Shown here: positions 32,696 to 42,628 of the stretch, piece by piece
How positions within the stretch are numbered: position 1 is the first letter of the stretch
Layout: each line of letters begins with the position of its first letter
Origin: Dictyobacter formicarum
Lineage (GTDB): Bacteria; Chloroflexota; Ktedonobacteria; Ktedonobacterales; Ktedonobacteraceae
Length of the DNA: 64,000 nt
Direction of reading: 5' to 3'
Assembly: GCF_016587435.1 (NCBI RefSeq)
Contig: NZ_BNJJ01000003.1
Span: 124,001 to 188,000, forward strand
The notes under the pieces: model-generated
What the model was told of the DNA's origin: nothing
Seen by the model: the letters and a program-made list of their open reading frames with translations, nothing else
Database searches by the model: none
Translations under genes and position numbers: made by a program

Positions 32696-33979
32696 ATGCT
32701 CACAGGGCAAATATTCCTGCAGCTAGTCATCATCTTGCTAGTAGTACAAGCCTTTGGTTATCTTTGCCAGCGCCTTGGCCAACAATGGGTTGTGGGAGAG
32801 ATACTTGCTGGACTCGCGCTAGGACCGTCCTTGCTGGGTCTTCTTTTTCCTGCCCTACAGGCACAACTATTTGCAGCCAATACACTCCCCACCTTGCAAA
32901 CACTGGGAGATATCGGGCTTGTGCTCTATATGTTCTCATTAGGGGCCCAACTGGATATATCATTACTGGTCCATCAGAGCCGCAAAGCGCTTTTCGTCTC
33001 CGGCGCAGGAATGCTTTTTCCACTGCTCTTAGGAGCTGGCCTGGCCCCATTTCTCTATACAAGTCTGGCCGGTGCCAATGCTACGCCAATTGCATTCATT
33101 CTACTCATGGGCATAGTGATGTCAATCACCGCCTTCCCTGTTCTCGCCAGACTTTTAGTGGATAAAGGCATGCTCGATACGAAAATTGGCAGTATCGCAA
33201 TAGCCAGCGCTTCCATCGGCGATGTTGTCGCCTGGTGTCTCCTGGCCATTGTTGCCTCCATCATTACCTCCAAAGGAATATTCGCCAGCCTGCTCACCGT
33301 CGTAGAAACCATCGCATTCACCCTGACAATGGGGCTTGCAGTCCGGCCGCTGCTAAAATATGTTGCCCGGAAAATACAGTCGCAACAAACATTTATCGCT
33401 TTCAGCATTTTGCTACTTTTAGTATCTGCATATATATCGAACGTGATTGGAATACATCCTGTCTTTGGAGCCTTTATCGCAGGGATTATATTGCCTCGCA
33501 ACGTGTTCTTCACCAACCATGTACGGCATATCGACCAGCTCAACTCATTCCTCTTCCTCCCCCTTTTCTTCGTCTTCAGCGGACTGAGAACGCAAGTAGC
33601 GCAGATCCAGGGCCTGGACCTCTGGTTGGTATGCCTCTTGATTATCGTCATTGCTTGCGTGGGAAAGATTTGTGGTGGAACGCTGGCCGTTCGGCTCAGC
33701 GGCGACACATGGCGAGAAGCACTCGCTGTAGGAGTATTAATGAATACCCGAGGCCTGGTTGAACTGATCGTACTCAACCTCGGCCTGGAACTCAAAGTGC
33801 TCTCACCGGCATTATTCTCAATGCTTGTGCTCATGGCCATCACAACAACGATGCTATCTTCACCACTGCTGACCATGCTCGGCTATAAAAATAAAACGCA
33901 ACGGCAATCCCTAAAAACAGCCGAAGATCCTGCTTCAGTCGTGGAAACTCCATTAACAGGAAAGGAGCAACTCTCATAA
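32696..33979 (+). CDS. CPA2-type cation:proton antiporter
   Basis: A 427-residue membrane protein with about twelve hydrophobic segments, family CPA2 (KefB/GerN-like Na+(K+)/H+ exchangers). Characteristic features are the N-terminal QRLGQQWVVGEILAGLALGP, LGDIGLVLYMFSLGAQLD, MGIVMSITAFPVLARLLVDKG, the paired motif SIGDVVAWCLLA and IHPVFGAFIAGIILPR, then NTRGLVELIVLNLGL. The conserved Asp in SIGD should be the ion-binding residue. There is no C-terminal TrkA-N domain. GAGGAGG lies five bases before the ATG. The gene is monocistronic and converges on the exopolysaccharide operon. Confidence 0.93.
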   Translation: MLTGQIFLQLVIILLVVQAFGYLCQRLGQQWVVGEILAGLALGPSLLGLLFPALQAQLFAANTLPTLQTLGDIGLVLYMFSLGAQLDISLLVHQSRKALFVSGAGMLFPLLLGAGLAPFLYTSLAGANATPIAFILLMGIVMSITAFPVLARLLVDKGMLDTKIGSIAIASASIGDVVAWCLLAIVASIITSKGIFASLLTVVETIAFTLTMGLAVRPLLKYVARKIQSQQTFIAFSILLLLVSAYISNVIGIHPVFGAFIAGIILPRNVFFTNHVRHIDQLNSFLFLPLFFVFSGLRTQVAQIQGLDLWLVCLLIIVIACVGKICGGTLAVRLSGDTWREALAVGVLMNTRGLVELIVLNLGLELKVLSPALFSMLVLMAITTTMLSSPLLTMLGYKNKTQRQSLKTAEDPASVVETPLTGKEQLS

Positions 33980-34019
33980 GCCAGGAAGACAAGGAAAATG
34001 CGATCATTTACACTGTTTC

Positions 34020-34066
34020 CACTTTCATGACACAAATAAACCGCATTTCATTTCTCCATGAAAGTG
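34020..34066. terminator. Inverted repeat between convergent genes
   Basis: CACTTTCATG (34020-34029) and its perfect complement (34057-34066) are separated by 27 bases in the gap between the antiporter gene and the GH16 gene. The loop is long and no T run follows, so a terminator role is only possible. Confidence 0.3.
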
Positions 34067-34098
34067 AGCCAAGCACAAATAGAGTTTATATCTGCTCC

Positions 34099-34983
34099 TT
34101 AGACTCGCCGGACTTGCCCATTTAATATCTCAGGTGTGGGCTGATATATACGCACATAATCAACATCCATATACTGTGGTAGGACAGTGGATTTATCGGG
34201 ATTACCGGCCCAACTCCCTCCCAAAGTCGAGTTAATGATAAGGTACATGCTTTGATCTGATATGCCTTGCGTTGACTTAAAGCGTGGCATCCCATCAATA
34301 TACCAGCTAATTGATGTGTGTGTCCAGACAACGCTAAACTCATGATAATTCTGTGAAAAATCCGGGCCAATAAAACCTTCTGTATTTTTGCTGGTACCCC
34401 AATAGTTTGTCATATGCACAGTTCTTGGATCTTTTCCTAATAACTCCATAATATCTATTTCAAAAGGTTCAATACCTACCACGCGCTTGGGAAGCAACCA
34501 GAGAGCAGGCCAGTATCCCTGTGTTTTAGGTAACCTTGCTCGAATATCTACCCGTCCATACTTAAAGCTGAATTTGTTCTCGGTGGTAATAGCACCAGAC
34601 GTGTAAAGATAACCATCCATATTGTGTATCTGTCTCGTTGTTATCCGCAGCGATCCCCGCGAAAGGGAGAGAGCCTGGGGAGTAAAACGCTGCACCCCGT
34701 AATCGAGGCAGCAGCTTTGATATCCACCTGCAGCTGAATCTTCGATATTCCACTTCTGCATATCAAGACTTGTTCCATCAAACTCATCATCAAATACTAA
34801 TGTCCAGCCAGGAAGCTGCGGTGGAGTGTACCCCCACTGAAAATATCCCCCAATAACAAATAGAAGAAGGCAGAAACAAATCAGACCGATGAAAACGAAT
34901 TTCCTGGACCTGGTTTTGCGCATATGCTTCACTGGCATTGATGGGGATTCTAAGTCTTGCGCTGGTTGCTTTATCTTATCCAT
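34099..34983 (-). CDS. Glycoside hydrolase family 16 endo-beta-glucanase, membrane-anchored
   Basis: A 294-residue protein. A short basic N-terminus is followed by one hydrophobic helix (about 29-49, FVFIGLICFCLLLFVIGGYF), giving a signal anchor that exposes the rest outside. The GH16 domain has the catalytic EIDIMELLG (Glu175 nucleophile, Asp177, Glu180 acid/base), the strand WTLVFDDEFDGTSLDMQKWN and the sugar-binding GYWPALWLLP. GH16 enzymes cleave beta-1,3/1,4-glucans or related polymers. The gene is the last of the exopolysaccharide operon, so it may trim or release the polymer. It starts 114 bp after the flippase gene. Confidence 0.92.
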   Translation of the reverse strand: MDKIKQPAQDLESPSMPVKHMRKTRSRKFVFIGLICFCLLLFVIGGYFQWGYTPPQLPGWTLVFDDEFDGTSLDMQKWNIEDSAAGGYQSCCLDYGVQRFTPQALSLSRGSLRITTRQIHNMDGYLYTSGAITTENKFSFKYGRVDIRARLPKTQGYWPALWLLPKRVVGIEPFEIDIMELLGKDPRTVHMTNYWGTSKNTEGFIGPDFSQNYHEFSVVWTHTSISWYIDGMPRFKSTQGISDQSMYLIINSTLGGSWAGNPDKSTVLPQYMDVDYVRIYQPTPEILNGQVRRV

Positions 34984-35097
34984 TACTAGAGACCTTCGAT
35001 CTCACATCGATCAAGTCTTTCATCCATTGCTATCTACGCTCATCATGTTTTATGCAAGCTTGTGTCTATTAAACCGATTTTCGCAACATCACGCCAA

Positions 35098-36555
35098 TCA
35101 GTAAAATGATGAAGGTTGCCTGGTTTCTTTAGAATAGCCAGACTGAACTGCTGGTATAGGCAGTGTTTCTGCAAGCCAGAGGCTTTCCTGCATATTTATC
35201 GTCGGCAGCGGCCTTGTATCCAACTGCCATACATCCACTGGCTGAATGGTGGCCCACTCTATCTGCGTCTGAATCATTGTTGGCTGTACAGAACGAATAA
35301 CTTTATATACAGTAGGAAACATAAAAATGGCCTCGATACAGATCGCTATTATCCAACCAAGGCTCAATCCCAGCAGGCCATAGGCATGCGCACCAAGGGC
35401 TGCTGCTCCTAGTTCCAGTAACCCACCGGGTATCATCGCTATCATGGCTGTCATAATACGATCCTGGATGCGGCATATTGATATGTAATGATTTTTCACC
35501 GTCAGAGGAAACGCGGCTAAGATCAGAAGCCGCAAACACCACGCTGCTTCATTTGCATACGCCTTCCCAAAAATCCCTAATATCTGTTGCGTACCTATCT
35601 GAAGAACCAGATTGGCCAATAGCGCCACCAGCAGGGAGATACCAATAGTTAACCTCGCTTTACGAGCCAGTGTTGTCTGCTGCGCTGCATTAGTTGCATG
35701 TAATACTGTAGTAAGTGCACCAGGAAAGATAAAGATAACGCAGGCAATCATCCACGCCACATAAAACCATGCGTTCATTCGTGCAGACAACATAAAGGTG
35801 ACTAAAACCGGGAGGAGTTGGGTAGGAGCGAGTAATGTTAAATTCAGCATATGGTGCTGAATTGCAGCAAGCCCTAATTTATGCAAAAGATACCAACGAG
35901 GTCTGTAACTTTTGCTTCTCCAGTTTCTTCTCAGCACGACATTCGCAGCAATTAATCCTAATGATATTCCACTACTCACCATCCACGTTGCATAGATTTT
36001 CATACCTGGCTGGTTCGAGGGCCACCAATTAACCACTAAAAGTGCAGCAAGCTTCAAGACAGCAAAAAAAGCGTTGCGCCAGAACTGGAGGCCACCCTTC
36101 AGCAAACCAATTAGAGCCTGATCAAGTACCAGTGTAATTGCAGAGAAACCTACCCCGGCCGCAAATGTAAGTGTATCGATGGGTTCTGCTCCTAGTGGTT
36201 GGAAACCAGTGGAGATATGTGAAGCAATCAATGCAAAAACACATCCAACCAGTACTCCTAGCGCACCAACTACCAACAGAGCAGTGCTGATCATTGAGCC
36301 GGATTGCCTGGAATTGCGCGGTAGTTCCGTAATCAGCAATGTTCCCAGCCCTAGCATACTCATGTTACCCAGCAACGTCACCGCTGAGATAGAAGCCGAG
36401 GCTATTCCAATGGCTTCAGGAGGGAACCAGCGAGCTGCAACCCACCAATAAATAAAGCCCAGTCCAGAGGTAATGGCTGTCGCACCAACCAGTGAACTGG
36501 TATTGATTAAAATAACGCTATTGGCCCTAAACCAATGGATGAAAAACTTCAACAC
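35098..36555 (-). CDS. Polysaccharide flippase (MATE/Wzx-like membrane protein)
   Basis: A 485-residue membrane protein with 12-14 hydrophobic segments, of the oligosaccharide-flippase or lipopolysaccharide-transport type (Wzx/RfbX-like). Early residues NSVILINTSSLVGATAITSG and GFIYWWVAARWFPPEAIG are typical of these proteins. The cytoplasmic C-terminal tail (about 60 residues, VDVWQLDTRPLPTINMQES) is unusually long. Start is uncertain: GTG 36555 has AAGGGG seven bases upstream and begins at the first conserved part; ATG 36618 would overlap the preceding glycosyltransferase gene. It acts with the glycosyltransferases to move lipid-linked sugar units across the membrane. Confidence 0.88.
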   Translation of the reverse strand: MLKFFIHWFRANSVILINTSSLVGATAITSGLGFIYWWVAARWFPPEAIGIASASISAVTLLGNMSMLGLGTLLITELPRNSRQSGSMISTALLVVGALGVLVGCVFALIASHISTGFQPLGAEPIDTLTFAAGVGFSAITLVLDQALIGLLKGGLQFWRNAFFAVLKLAALLVVNWWPSNQPGMKIYATWMVSSGISLGLIAANVVLRRNWRSKSYRPRWYLLHKLGLAAIQHHMLNLTLLAPTQLLPVLVTFMLSARMNAWFYVAWMIACVIFIFPGALTTVLHATNAAQQTTLARKARLTIGISLLVALLANLVLQIGTQQILGIFGKAYANEAAWCLRLLILAAFPLTVKNHYISICRIQDRIMTAMIAMIPGGLLELGAAALGAHAYGLLGLSLGWIIAICIEAIFMFPTVYKVIRSVQPTMIQTQIEWATIQPVDVWQLDTRPLPTINMQESLWLAETLPIPAVQSGYSKETRQPSSFY

Positions 36556-36589
36556 CACCAGTCCCCTTTCTTCAAGTAAAGACGCACCT

Positions 36590-37612
36590 TTAAAAGTGCA
36601 CCTTTTTAGAATCGCCATTATGGAAGGACAAGGTAGGCTGAAAAGATATATTGGCATCAGTATGAATGCCCAAGTGCCGGACAGACTGACGCCGCAAGCA
36701 TCCTTTAATATACCCGGTGGCAGTCATAGTGAGACCCAATACTATAGCACCTGCGCGTAAAAGATCATGAAGGTCTCCATGTCTCAATGCACTACCGATA
36801 TATCTTGACACAGCCAATGGAAGAGTAACGAAAGCATAGGAACGCTCCGCTGAGAGACCATCTTTAGCACCTACATATTGACTGACAAGAGCTTTTGAAA
36901 GTCCTTCAGCATAGCAACGAGAGAGAAAATAGCGCAAATGGGTGCGTTCTGCTGAAATATGATGGTAAACAAGCGCCTTAGGTTCGAGAAGAAAGACTTT
37001 CTCCGGCCAGTGCTGGACAGCCCTAATACTGAGCTCGGCCTCTTCCCCTCCCATAAAATTAATACCAACGCGCCCGATACCTTCATGATACCCACCAGTC
37101 TCCTGAAATACTTCTCGTTTGATACAGGTACATCCCCCATAGGGGTTGCGCACAACAACGGGACTTTCTAGAAGAGTTTGATATGAGCAACCAATTACCC
37201 AGTAGAACTCAGAGGGGAACCACGCGGGATGTGAGCCTTGCCAGCACGGGAGCACGGTTCCACCCACACCCAATACGTGTGGATCGATGCAGCATTTCAA
37301 CAAAAGTTCTAGCCAATGGGGTTCCGCCTCTGCATCATCATCGAGAAAAGCGATATATGAGCCATGTGCAATCGCCACACCGGTATTACGCGCCCCCGAT
37401 AAGCCACGCAAGTGGCTATTTTCAATAACCGTAATATTCGGATACCGTTGGCGTACTCTCTCAAAAAGCTCGGTATTGTAATCAATTACAATAATAATTT
37501 CATCTGGCTGGCGTGTCTGCTTATGCAGCGACTCTACAGCAGCGATAAGATCATCCCAGCGCTTTTGTGTATAGGCACAAATAATTACAGTTACATTACA
37601 TGTTGTAGCCAC
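36590..37612 (-). CDS. Glycosyltransferase family 2 (1)
   Basis: A 340-residue GT-A glycosyltransferase. It starts TVIICAYTQKRWDDLIAAVE, has the DxD-containing stretch YIAFLDDDAEAE and the acceptor region RVGINFMGGEEAELSIRAVQ (conserved Glu-Glu), and a C-terminal membrane-associated part. The protein at 43854 is a close paralogue over its full length. The GTG start at 37612 overlaps the deacetylase gene by 17 bp, indicating coupling. These enzymes transfer sugars from nucleotide donors; the donor here is unknown. The C-terminal 30 residues are polar and may be less conserved. Confidence 0.92.
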   Translation of the reverse strand: MATTCNVTVIICAYTQKRWDDLIAAVESLHKQTRQPDEIIIVIDYNTELFERVRQRYPNITVIENSHLRGLSGARNTGVAIAHGSYIAFLDDDAEAEPHWLELLLKCCIDPHVLGVGGTVLPCWQGSHPAWFPSEFYWVIGCSYQTLLESPVVVRNPYGGCTCIKREVFQETGGYHEGIGRVGINFMGGEEAELSIRAVQHWPEKVFLLEPKALVYHHISAERTHLRYFLSRCYAEGLSKALVSQYVGAKDGLSAERSYAFVTLPLAVSRYIGSALRHGDLHDLLRAGAIVLGLTMTATGYIKGCLRRQSVRHLGIHTDANISFQPTLSFHNGDSKKVHF

Positions 37613-38450
37613 GAACGGTCACTCCTTCCACCCACTTATATGGGGTAACAAACGATGAACAACGACGTATAGCGCGCCAGACAGGGGTACGCACCTGAAG
37701 ATAGAAAGTCTGGAGTGCCGACTGGCCAACTCCTTCTAACAACTGGCCAAATACATCAGGCGTTGTGGTCGGCTTGACCCAGAGGCGCGCCAGGGCAAAA
37801 GGATCGGTCTGCTCAGAACTCATCATATGCCTCACCGCACATGCTGAAGTGTAGCCCGCGGCATACACACACTGTCGGATTTGTGAAGTATAGTAGCCAA
37901 AGGGATAAGCAAAACTGTACACTTGATGGCCAAGCGTTTGTTCTAAGCTATCTTTGCAGGTCACAATTTCCTCTTGCGCCACATGAGGAGGAAGCATATC
38001 AAGCTGAGGGTGATGATGGCTATGGCCTCCACATTCTATGCCGTACGTATCAATTTGTCGCAACTCGTCTCTCGTCAACGTTCGCCGCTTCGACTCACCT
38101 TCTCTACTCAGCCAGAGGCTTGTGCCATCAAGAAAAGCGGTTGAAACATATAACGTCGCTGTAAAGTTATATTTCTGTAATATGGGTATTGCATGTGTGA
38201 GAAAGTCAGCAAAACCATCATCGAATGTCAATATAACGGGCCTTTCAGGTAGAGCATCTACATTATTGGCATGAGATTGTACAAAATGCGTGACTGTTAT
38301 TGGCGTGTAGCCATGAGCATCCAGATAACTCATCTGCTCCATAAATAGTTCTGGAGAAACAGTAAACGGGCGGAACCTCGTATTGGTCGTATGCGAAATA
38401 CTGTGGTACATCAAAATAGGAATCTTTTTCATTCCTACAGACATAGACAT
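37596..38450 (-). CDS. Polysaccharide deacetylase (NodB-like)
   Basis: A 284-residue NodB-homology protein. Motif 1 is VILTFDDGFADF with the catalytic Asp pair, motif 2 is GGHSHHHPQLD with metal-binding histidines, and SFAYPFGYYTSQ is the third. Such enzymes remove N-acetyl groups from polysaccharides such as poly-N-acetylglucosamine or chitin-like chains. The ATG at 38450 has AAAGGGA upstream; the longer frame from 38489 lacks a site. There is no signal peptide, so it is either cytoplasmic or exported unconventionally. In the exopolysaccharide operon it may modify the polymer or its precursor. Confidence 0.9.
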   Translation of the reverse strand: MSMSVGMKKIPILMYHSISHTTNTRFRPFTVSPELFMEQMSYLDAHGYTPITVTHFVQSHANNVDALPERPVILTFDDGFADFLTHAIPILQKYNFTATLYVSTAFLDGTSLWLSREGESKRRTLTRDELRQIDTYGIECGGHSHHHPQLDMLPPHVAQEEIVTCKDSLEQTLGHQVYSFAYPFGYYTSQIRQCVYAAGYTSACAVRHMMSSEQTDPFALARLWVKPTTTPDVFGQLLEGVGQSALQTFYLQVRTPVWRAIRRCSSFVTPYKWVEGVTVRGYNM

Positions 38451-38537
38451 CTGATTATCCCTTTGATAATAAAAATCATTCAGATACATTCATGCTTCGA
38501 GCAAGCCAGGAACATCCTCTACATGTTCACTGGCAGC

Positions 38538-39314
38538 TTATTTTCTCTGAAGCGTTACGTGCACTTCTCGATATATAGCCTGCGGCGCATCTACTAAATA
38601 CAGGCGTGCACTCGCATCGACTTTGCCAGTTTTATCTGGTGTCAATGACACCTGTTGCTTCCAGATACTCTTAGGGGCAAGCGAAACTGATGACCAGGTT
38701 TTGAACGGTTTTCCATTGACCATCACTAAGAGCTTATACTGCTTCACAGTCGTCTCCTCACTCTGCATCCCAAGATTGATCGTCCAGTTGTTACGATCTA
38801 CCTGTGAAGGAAGCATCCAGAGCTGTGTATATCCCGCGCCTGATTGATGCAAGATACTATTGGTTGAGTATTGGAAAGAGACGGCAACAACAATAATGGC
38901 AAGCACCAGAAAGATGTAATCATGAACAGCAAAGTGAATTCTTCGCGCGCCACTATTCTTTATCTGTGCTTTACCCCGCAGAAGAAAACTACCAAGACAA
39001 AAAACTGTGTTAAATACATCTAGAAGTAATGTCCACGTGACCAGGTTCAATCCAGTAGAGAGCACATTGAGCGCAAAGCCACTTAATATCACAATAGCCA
39101 GACTTAATGCCAGACTGAATGCCAACCGATGATAGACGCCAGGCATTCGCTGTTGAAACATTACTTCACATAGCAAGTAACCTGGAATGAAGAGGACTAT
39201 AGGTAGGGCTATTATGATGCCAATAAAATGAGGCAGGGAAGGAAAAACAGCCCATAGGATGTTTGCTATCACAGCTGCCATTATCAATAGCAGATCAATG
39301 TTTTTCTGGCGCAT
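38538..39314 (-). CDS. DUF1616-type membrane protein
   Basis: A 258-residue membrane protein: four or five hydrophobic segments in the first 150 residues (LLLIMAAVIANILWAVF, IGIIIALPIVLFIPGYLLCE, ALSLAIVILSGFALNVL and YIFLVLAIIVVAVSF), then a beta-rich extracytoplasmic part (about 150-258). The PGYLLCEV-type segment and the layout match DUF1616 proteins, which recur in archaeal and bacterial surface polysaccharide loci; their function is unknown. It overlaps the preceding large membrane protein by 20 bp and so is probably translated together with it. Confidence 0.8.
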   Translation of the reverse strand: MRQKNIDLLLIMAAVIANILWAVFPSLPHFIGIIIALPIVLFIPGYLLCEVMFQQRMPGVYHRLAFSLALSLAIVILSGFALNVLSTGLNLVTWTLLLDVFNTVFCLGSFLLRGKAQIKNSGARRIHFAVHDYIFLVLAIIVVAVSFQYSTNSILHQSGAGYTQLWMLPSQVDRNNWTINLGMQSEETTVKQYKLLVMVNGKPFKTWSSVSLAPKSIWKQQVSLTPDKTGKVDASARLYLVDAPQAIYREVHVTLQRK

Positions 39315-41388
39315 TAATTAACCCTCCAGTATCATAAATGACAAGATTTCCACTATCGAAGACTTTATTGAGCTGTGAGATAGCATTAAATTTGGTTAGA
39401 CTACGGGGATCAACTGGCCTGGTATGCTGATACGCTCCTATTTCGGCCTCGTCAAAGTAAAATCCCAATAACGGACGCTCCTTACTCATACGCATATCAA
39501 CAACCAGAAAATGTATCTTTGCCGTCCGAATTATGCCTGCTTCATCAGGTCCTAATTGGGTTGAGAAGAAAATGGGAGACACATCTACGTGATCTTCAAT
39601 CGAATCAACTATCCTTTGCTTACCATACGTTGCCGCCAGGATCTGATTGGTCCTATCAGTTGCTATGCGTTGATTGGGACCAAGATAGGTGCGTGTCCAT
39701 GTCGCTGCCTGAATACCCTCCATCTCAATGGACCGTGTATCAGCTGCAACCGCATAGGAGCCAGGTAGAAGTGACATCGATGGCCCCGCTCCAAGTATGG
39801 TGCCACCTAACGCTATCACTAAAAGAGTAGTTGTAAGAGAGAGAAGATGCTTCCATGTGAGCCAACGAGTCGGCCACAGTTGTATGATCATGATAGCTAA
39901 TACAGTAGAGATAGGAATATAGAGAAATGCCGCTGAGCGATCCACCAGCTCGCTCCCTGATGTAGTAAAGCGGAATACCTGCACAAGTGGGTAGCACAAT
40001 ACAAGCACACCAAAAGTAATGGCTAGGGCATTTCTGCGAAAACGCAACCAGAGGCATAGCAATCCAAATGGGAAACCTGACAGTACAAGCAATTGTGATA
40101 AGAGGGTCAGTATTCGCTCCCAGATCGGGGTAGGTTGCCCCGTGTAGCTCTGGAATAGCGGCCGTGCAGTGCTCATACCAGTCAGAATATGATTCAATTC
40201 TGTTACTGCCAGTTTGATGAATGAGGAGATATATTCGACGACTGGATTACCTATATGCAAAGCCACTACCAGAGAGAATGCCATGCCAATCAGAGCAATG
40301 CGGGCTACATAGGAGCGATACAGTGGCTTCAGGCGTAGGAACATATAGATAATTGCCCAGAGAACAAGTACGCCATCAAGAAAAAAGTCCGTTATATGGT
40401 GCGTAACAGCAACAGTCGCCAGTACGATCAGAATAGTCACGAACATCCAGCGTAGATCGCCACGGAGTGATTTATGTTGTATCTTCGCAAACATGACAAT
40501 GGGCGCCATCGGTTTTAAGCCATTAAAACGTACTGAAGCAACCTGGCGCAGTTCGATAGCGAGCAAAACAAACGTCAACAGCGGAAGCGCCAACGATTCA
40601 TATGCGTACTGAGCATCAAACATGAGAAAATGGGGATTCCCCATGTAAATAATAGTGGCGATGCCAGCCATACGTGGGGAATTCGTCAGTCGCTCATTCA
40701 GCAAAAAGAGCGATAATACCATGAGCAAACGAGCAACCCCAATAACAATCAAGGCAGTATGAAAAATGCTCATCCCACTGAGCATACTTAATGCATTCGT
40801 GACAATCTCCACACCTGGATAATATGGACCGACTGGAAGCAATGTATTACTGGTGAAAAGATGCCCGGTCTGGCTGATGTCATCTGCTGAACGCCAATGC
40901 AGAAATTCATCAAACATTGAGAAGTACACCGGGCTCGTCAACACTTTCACCAAATATAGGCTTATCCCTGTCGTACAAACAATAGCTATACGCTCAAAAC
41001 GTGTTGCTGCGGGTGAGAGCAAGCGTATCAGAGCAGGTGCAAGGATGAGCGACAGACCGAGCATAAAAAAAATCTCTAGTCCAGATCTACCATCACGAGC
41101 TACCGCAAAAGCATAGGCTGTTGAGAATAGGCCGAGAGCACAGCTCAAGGTTAACGCTGGAAACCATCCACAAACTAACGCCCTCCCTGCTTGTTGCCTA
41201 TCTACACAGGTGTCCTCCGGATCAGGGTCGTGCGCTCGATTGAGAAAAGCGATGCCCATCTGGCTCATAGGTGGCGGAAGTTTGTTGAGCAGCCGATCGA
41301 TTACATTGGTATCTTTTTTCTGTGCTGCTTCCAATCCACTAGTAGATGAAGAACCTCTTCCTTCATCTATACCTGTTACTATTTTCAT
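39295..41388 (-). CDS. Large multi-spanning membrane protein of polysaccharide operon
   Basis: A 697-residue membrane protein with about 14 hydrophobic helices and a C-terminal extracytoplasmic domain (about 560-697). It is not clearly a GT39 or polymerase, but layout (N-terminal cytoplasmic leader, many helices, terminal soluble part with WTRTYLGPNQRIATDRTNQI) resembles GT-C-type glycosyltransferases and Wzy-like polymerases. A conserved FDEFLHWR motif follows the first helices, which could be the metal/substrate acidic pair of a GT-C fold; this is inference. The ATG at 41388 has no strong ribosome binding site. It sits between a glycosyltransferase gene and the DUF1616 gene. Confidence 0.75.
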   Translation of the reverse strand: MKIVTGIDEGRGSSSTSGLEAAQKKDTNVIDRLLNKLPPPMSQMGIAFLNRAHDPDPEDTCVDRQQAGRALVCGWFPALTLSCALGLFSTAYAFAVARDGRSGLEIFFMLGLSLILAPALIRLLSPAATRFERIAIVCTTGISLYLVKVLTSPVYFSMFDEFLHWRSADDISQTGHLFTSNTLLPVGPYYPGVEIVTNALSMLSGMSIFHTALIVIGVARLLMVLSLFLLNERLTNSPRMAGIATIIYMGNPHFLMFDAQYAYESLALPLLTFVLLAIELRQVASVRFNGLKPMAPIVMFAKIQHKSLRGDLRWMFVTILIVLATVAVTHHITDFFLDGVLVLWAIIYMFLRLKPLYRSYVARIALIGMAFSLVVALHIGNPVVEYISSFIKLAVTELNHILTGMSTARPLFQSYTGQPTPIWERILTLLSQLLVLSGFPFGLLCLWLRFRRNALAITFGVLVLCYPLVQVFRFTTSGSELVDRSAAFLYIPISTVLAIMIIQLWPTRWLTWKHLLSLTTTLLVIALGGTILGAGPSMSLLPGSYAVAADTRSIEMEGIQAATWTRTYLGPNQRIATDRTNQILAATYGKQRIVDSIEDHVDVSPIFFSTQLGPDEAGIIRTAKIHFLVVDMRMSKERPLLGFYFDEAEIGAYQHTRPVDPRSLTKFNAISQLNKVFDSGNLVIYDTGGLINAPEKH

Positions 41389-41410
41389 ATGTATTGCATC
41401 TTTCTATATT

Positions 41411-42628
41411 TCATGCAGATACTTCCTGATATACTCGCTCTATACGCGAGACTACCGCTTTGGATTGAAATTCAGCAACTCTCTGTCTGGCCTTTATACT
41501 CATCTGACTTCTTCGTGCCGGATCATCAAGCAAGCACTGAATAGCATCACGAAGTGCCACTGGATCATTCGGAGGAACAAGAAAACCTGTTTCGCCATCG
41601 GCTATGATATCCGAGAGCCCACCTATGCGGGAAGCAATTACGGGCCGACCAGACGCCATGGCCTCCATGGCAACTGTTGGACAGGGATCTGGCCATATCG
41701 AAGGAGCAAGCGCAATGGCACAGCGATTCCAGGCCGCCATCACGGCTTCATGTGGCCAGCCCTGCAAAACTCTCACGCCGGGCGGAAACTCTATCTCCAG
41801 GTCTTTTCCTGGTCGTCCAATGAGTACCAGAGGAATTTGATTCCGCAAGCCTGCGAATGCTCGTAGCAACACATCCGCACCTTTATCTCGTGTCACGTCA
41901 CCCACAAAAAGCAAAAATTCTTTATCAGGTAACTGTGCTAATAATGGATGTTCATCGTCACGCAACGTAGCCACATTATCTGGCACAAAATTCGGAATGA
42001 CCTGGTGAGGCACCTTATGCCTGGCTAATTGGGTACCCAGCGCAACCGCCTCACTCACCGGCAAGAACATATCCACCACCCGCCGTTCTGCCAATCCCCA
42101 TATCCAGTTTGCTACTGTTGACGGAACCCCCTTTGCAATCCCATAAAAATCATTCGAACACTGGACGCACTTTACAAAAGCTGGACCGTCACAGACACGG
42201 TTTTGATAGGTCAGGCGCTTCTGCACACAAACCAGACTATAATCATGCAATGTTACAATAAGCTTTGCCTTACTCCAGGCTTTTAATGGCGTCACAGAAT
42301 GAACAATCCAGTTATGAGCATGAATAATATCAGGGCGCTCAACGAGAATTACACGACGTATAGCATTGAGAGCCTCTGGATCTGGAAAGGGGGGCGCATA
42401 CTGACGCCCTTGTTCGCTAAACAGCGTGGCGATACGCTGCATCGTGCCACGAATGCGGTGAATACGCACGCCATGATCTATCTCAAACTCAGCTTGCCCC
42501 TTATGCCAGAGCGTCGCTAAGGCTACGTCATGGCCACGCCTCACCAGTTCAATGCCAAGATTGCGCACGTGGCGCTCTTCACCACCAATAGTAGGAGGAT
42601 AGAACTGAGCAAGCATTAAAATACGCAT
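41411..42628 (-). CDS. Glycosyltransferase family 4 (1)
   Basis: A 405-residue GT-B glycosyltransferase. The N-terminal domain has MRILMLAQFYPPTIGGEERH and PDIIHAHNWIVHSVTPL, the C-terminal domain has FLLFVGDVTRDKGADVLLRA, and the donor-binding region is PSIWPDPCPTVAMEAMASGR with the EX7E-type pattern. Family GT4 uses nucleotide sugars, often UDP- or GDP-linked. The ATG at 42628 has GAGAGG upstream; the longer frame from 42679 is unnecessary. The start overlaps the end of the preceding glycosyltransferase gene by 13 bp. The Cys-containing VKCVQCSNDFYG insert is typical of one GT4 subgroup. Confidence 0.92.
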   Translation of the reverse strand: MRILMLAQFYPPTIGGEERHVRNLGIELVRRGHDVALATLWHKGQAEFEIDHGVRIHRIRGTMQRIATLFSEQGRQYAPPFPDPEALNAIRRVILVERPDIIHAHNWIVHSVTPLKAWSKAKLIVTLHDYSLVCVQKRLTYQNRVCDGPAFVKCVQCSNDFYGIAKGVPSTVANWIWGLAERRVVDMFLPVSEAVALGTQLARHKVPHQVIPNFVPDNVATLRDDEHPLLAQLPDKEFLLFVGDVTRDKGADVLLRAFAGLRNQIPLVLIGRPGKDLEIEFPPGVRVLQGWPHEAVMAAWNRCAIALAPSIWPDPCPTVAMEAMASGRPVIASRIGGLSDIIADGETGFLVPPNDPVALRDAIQCLLDDPARRSQMSIKARQRVAEFQSKAVVSRIERVYQEVSA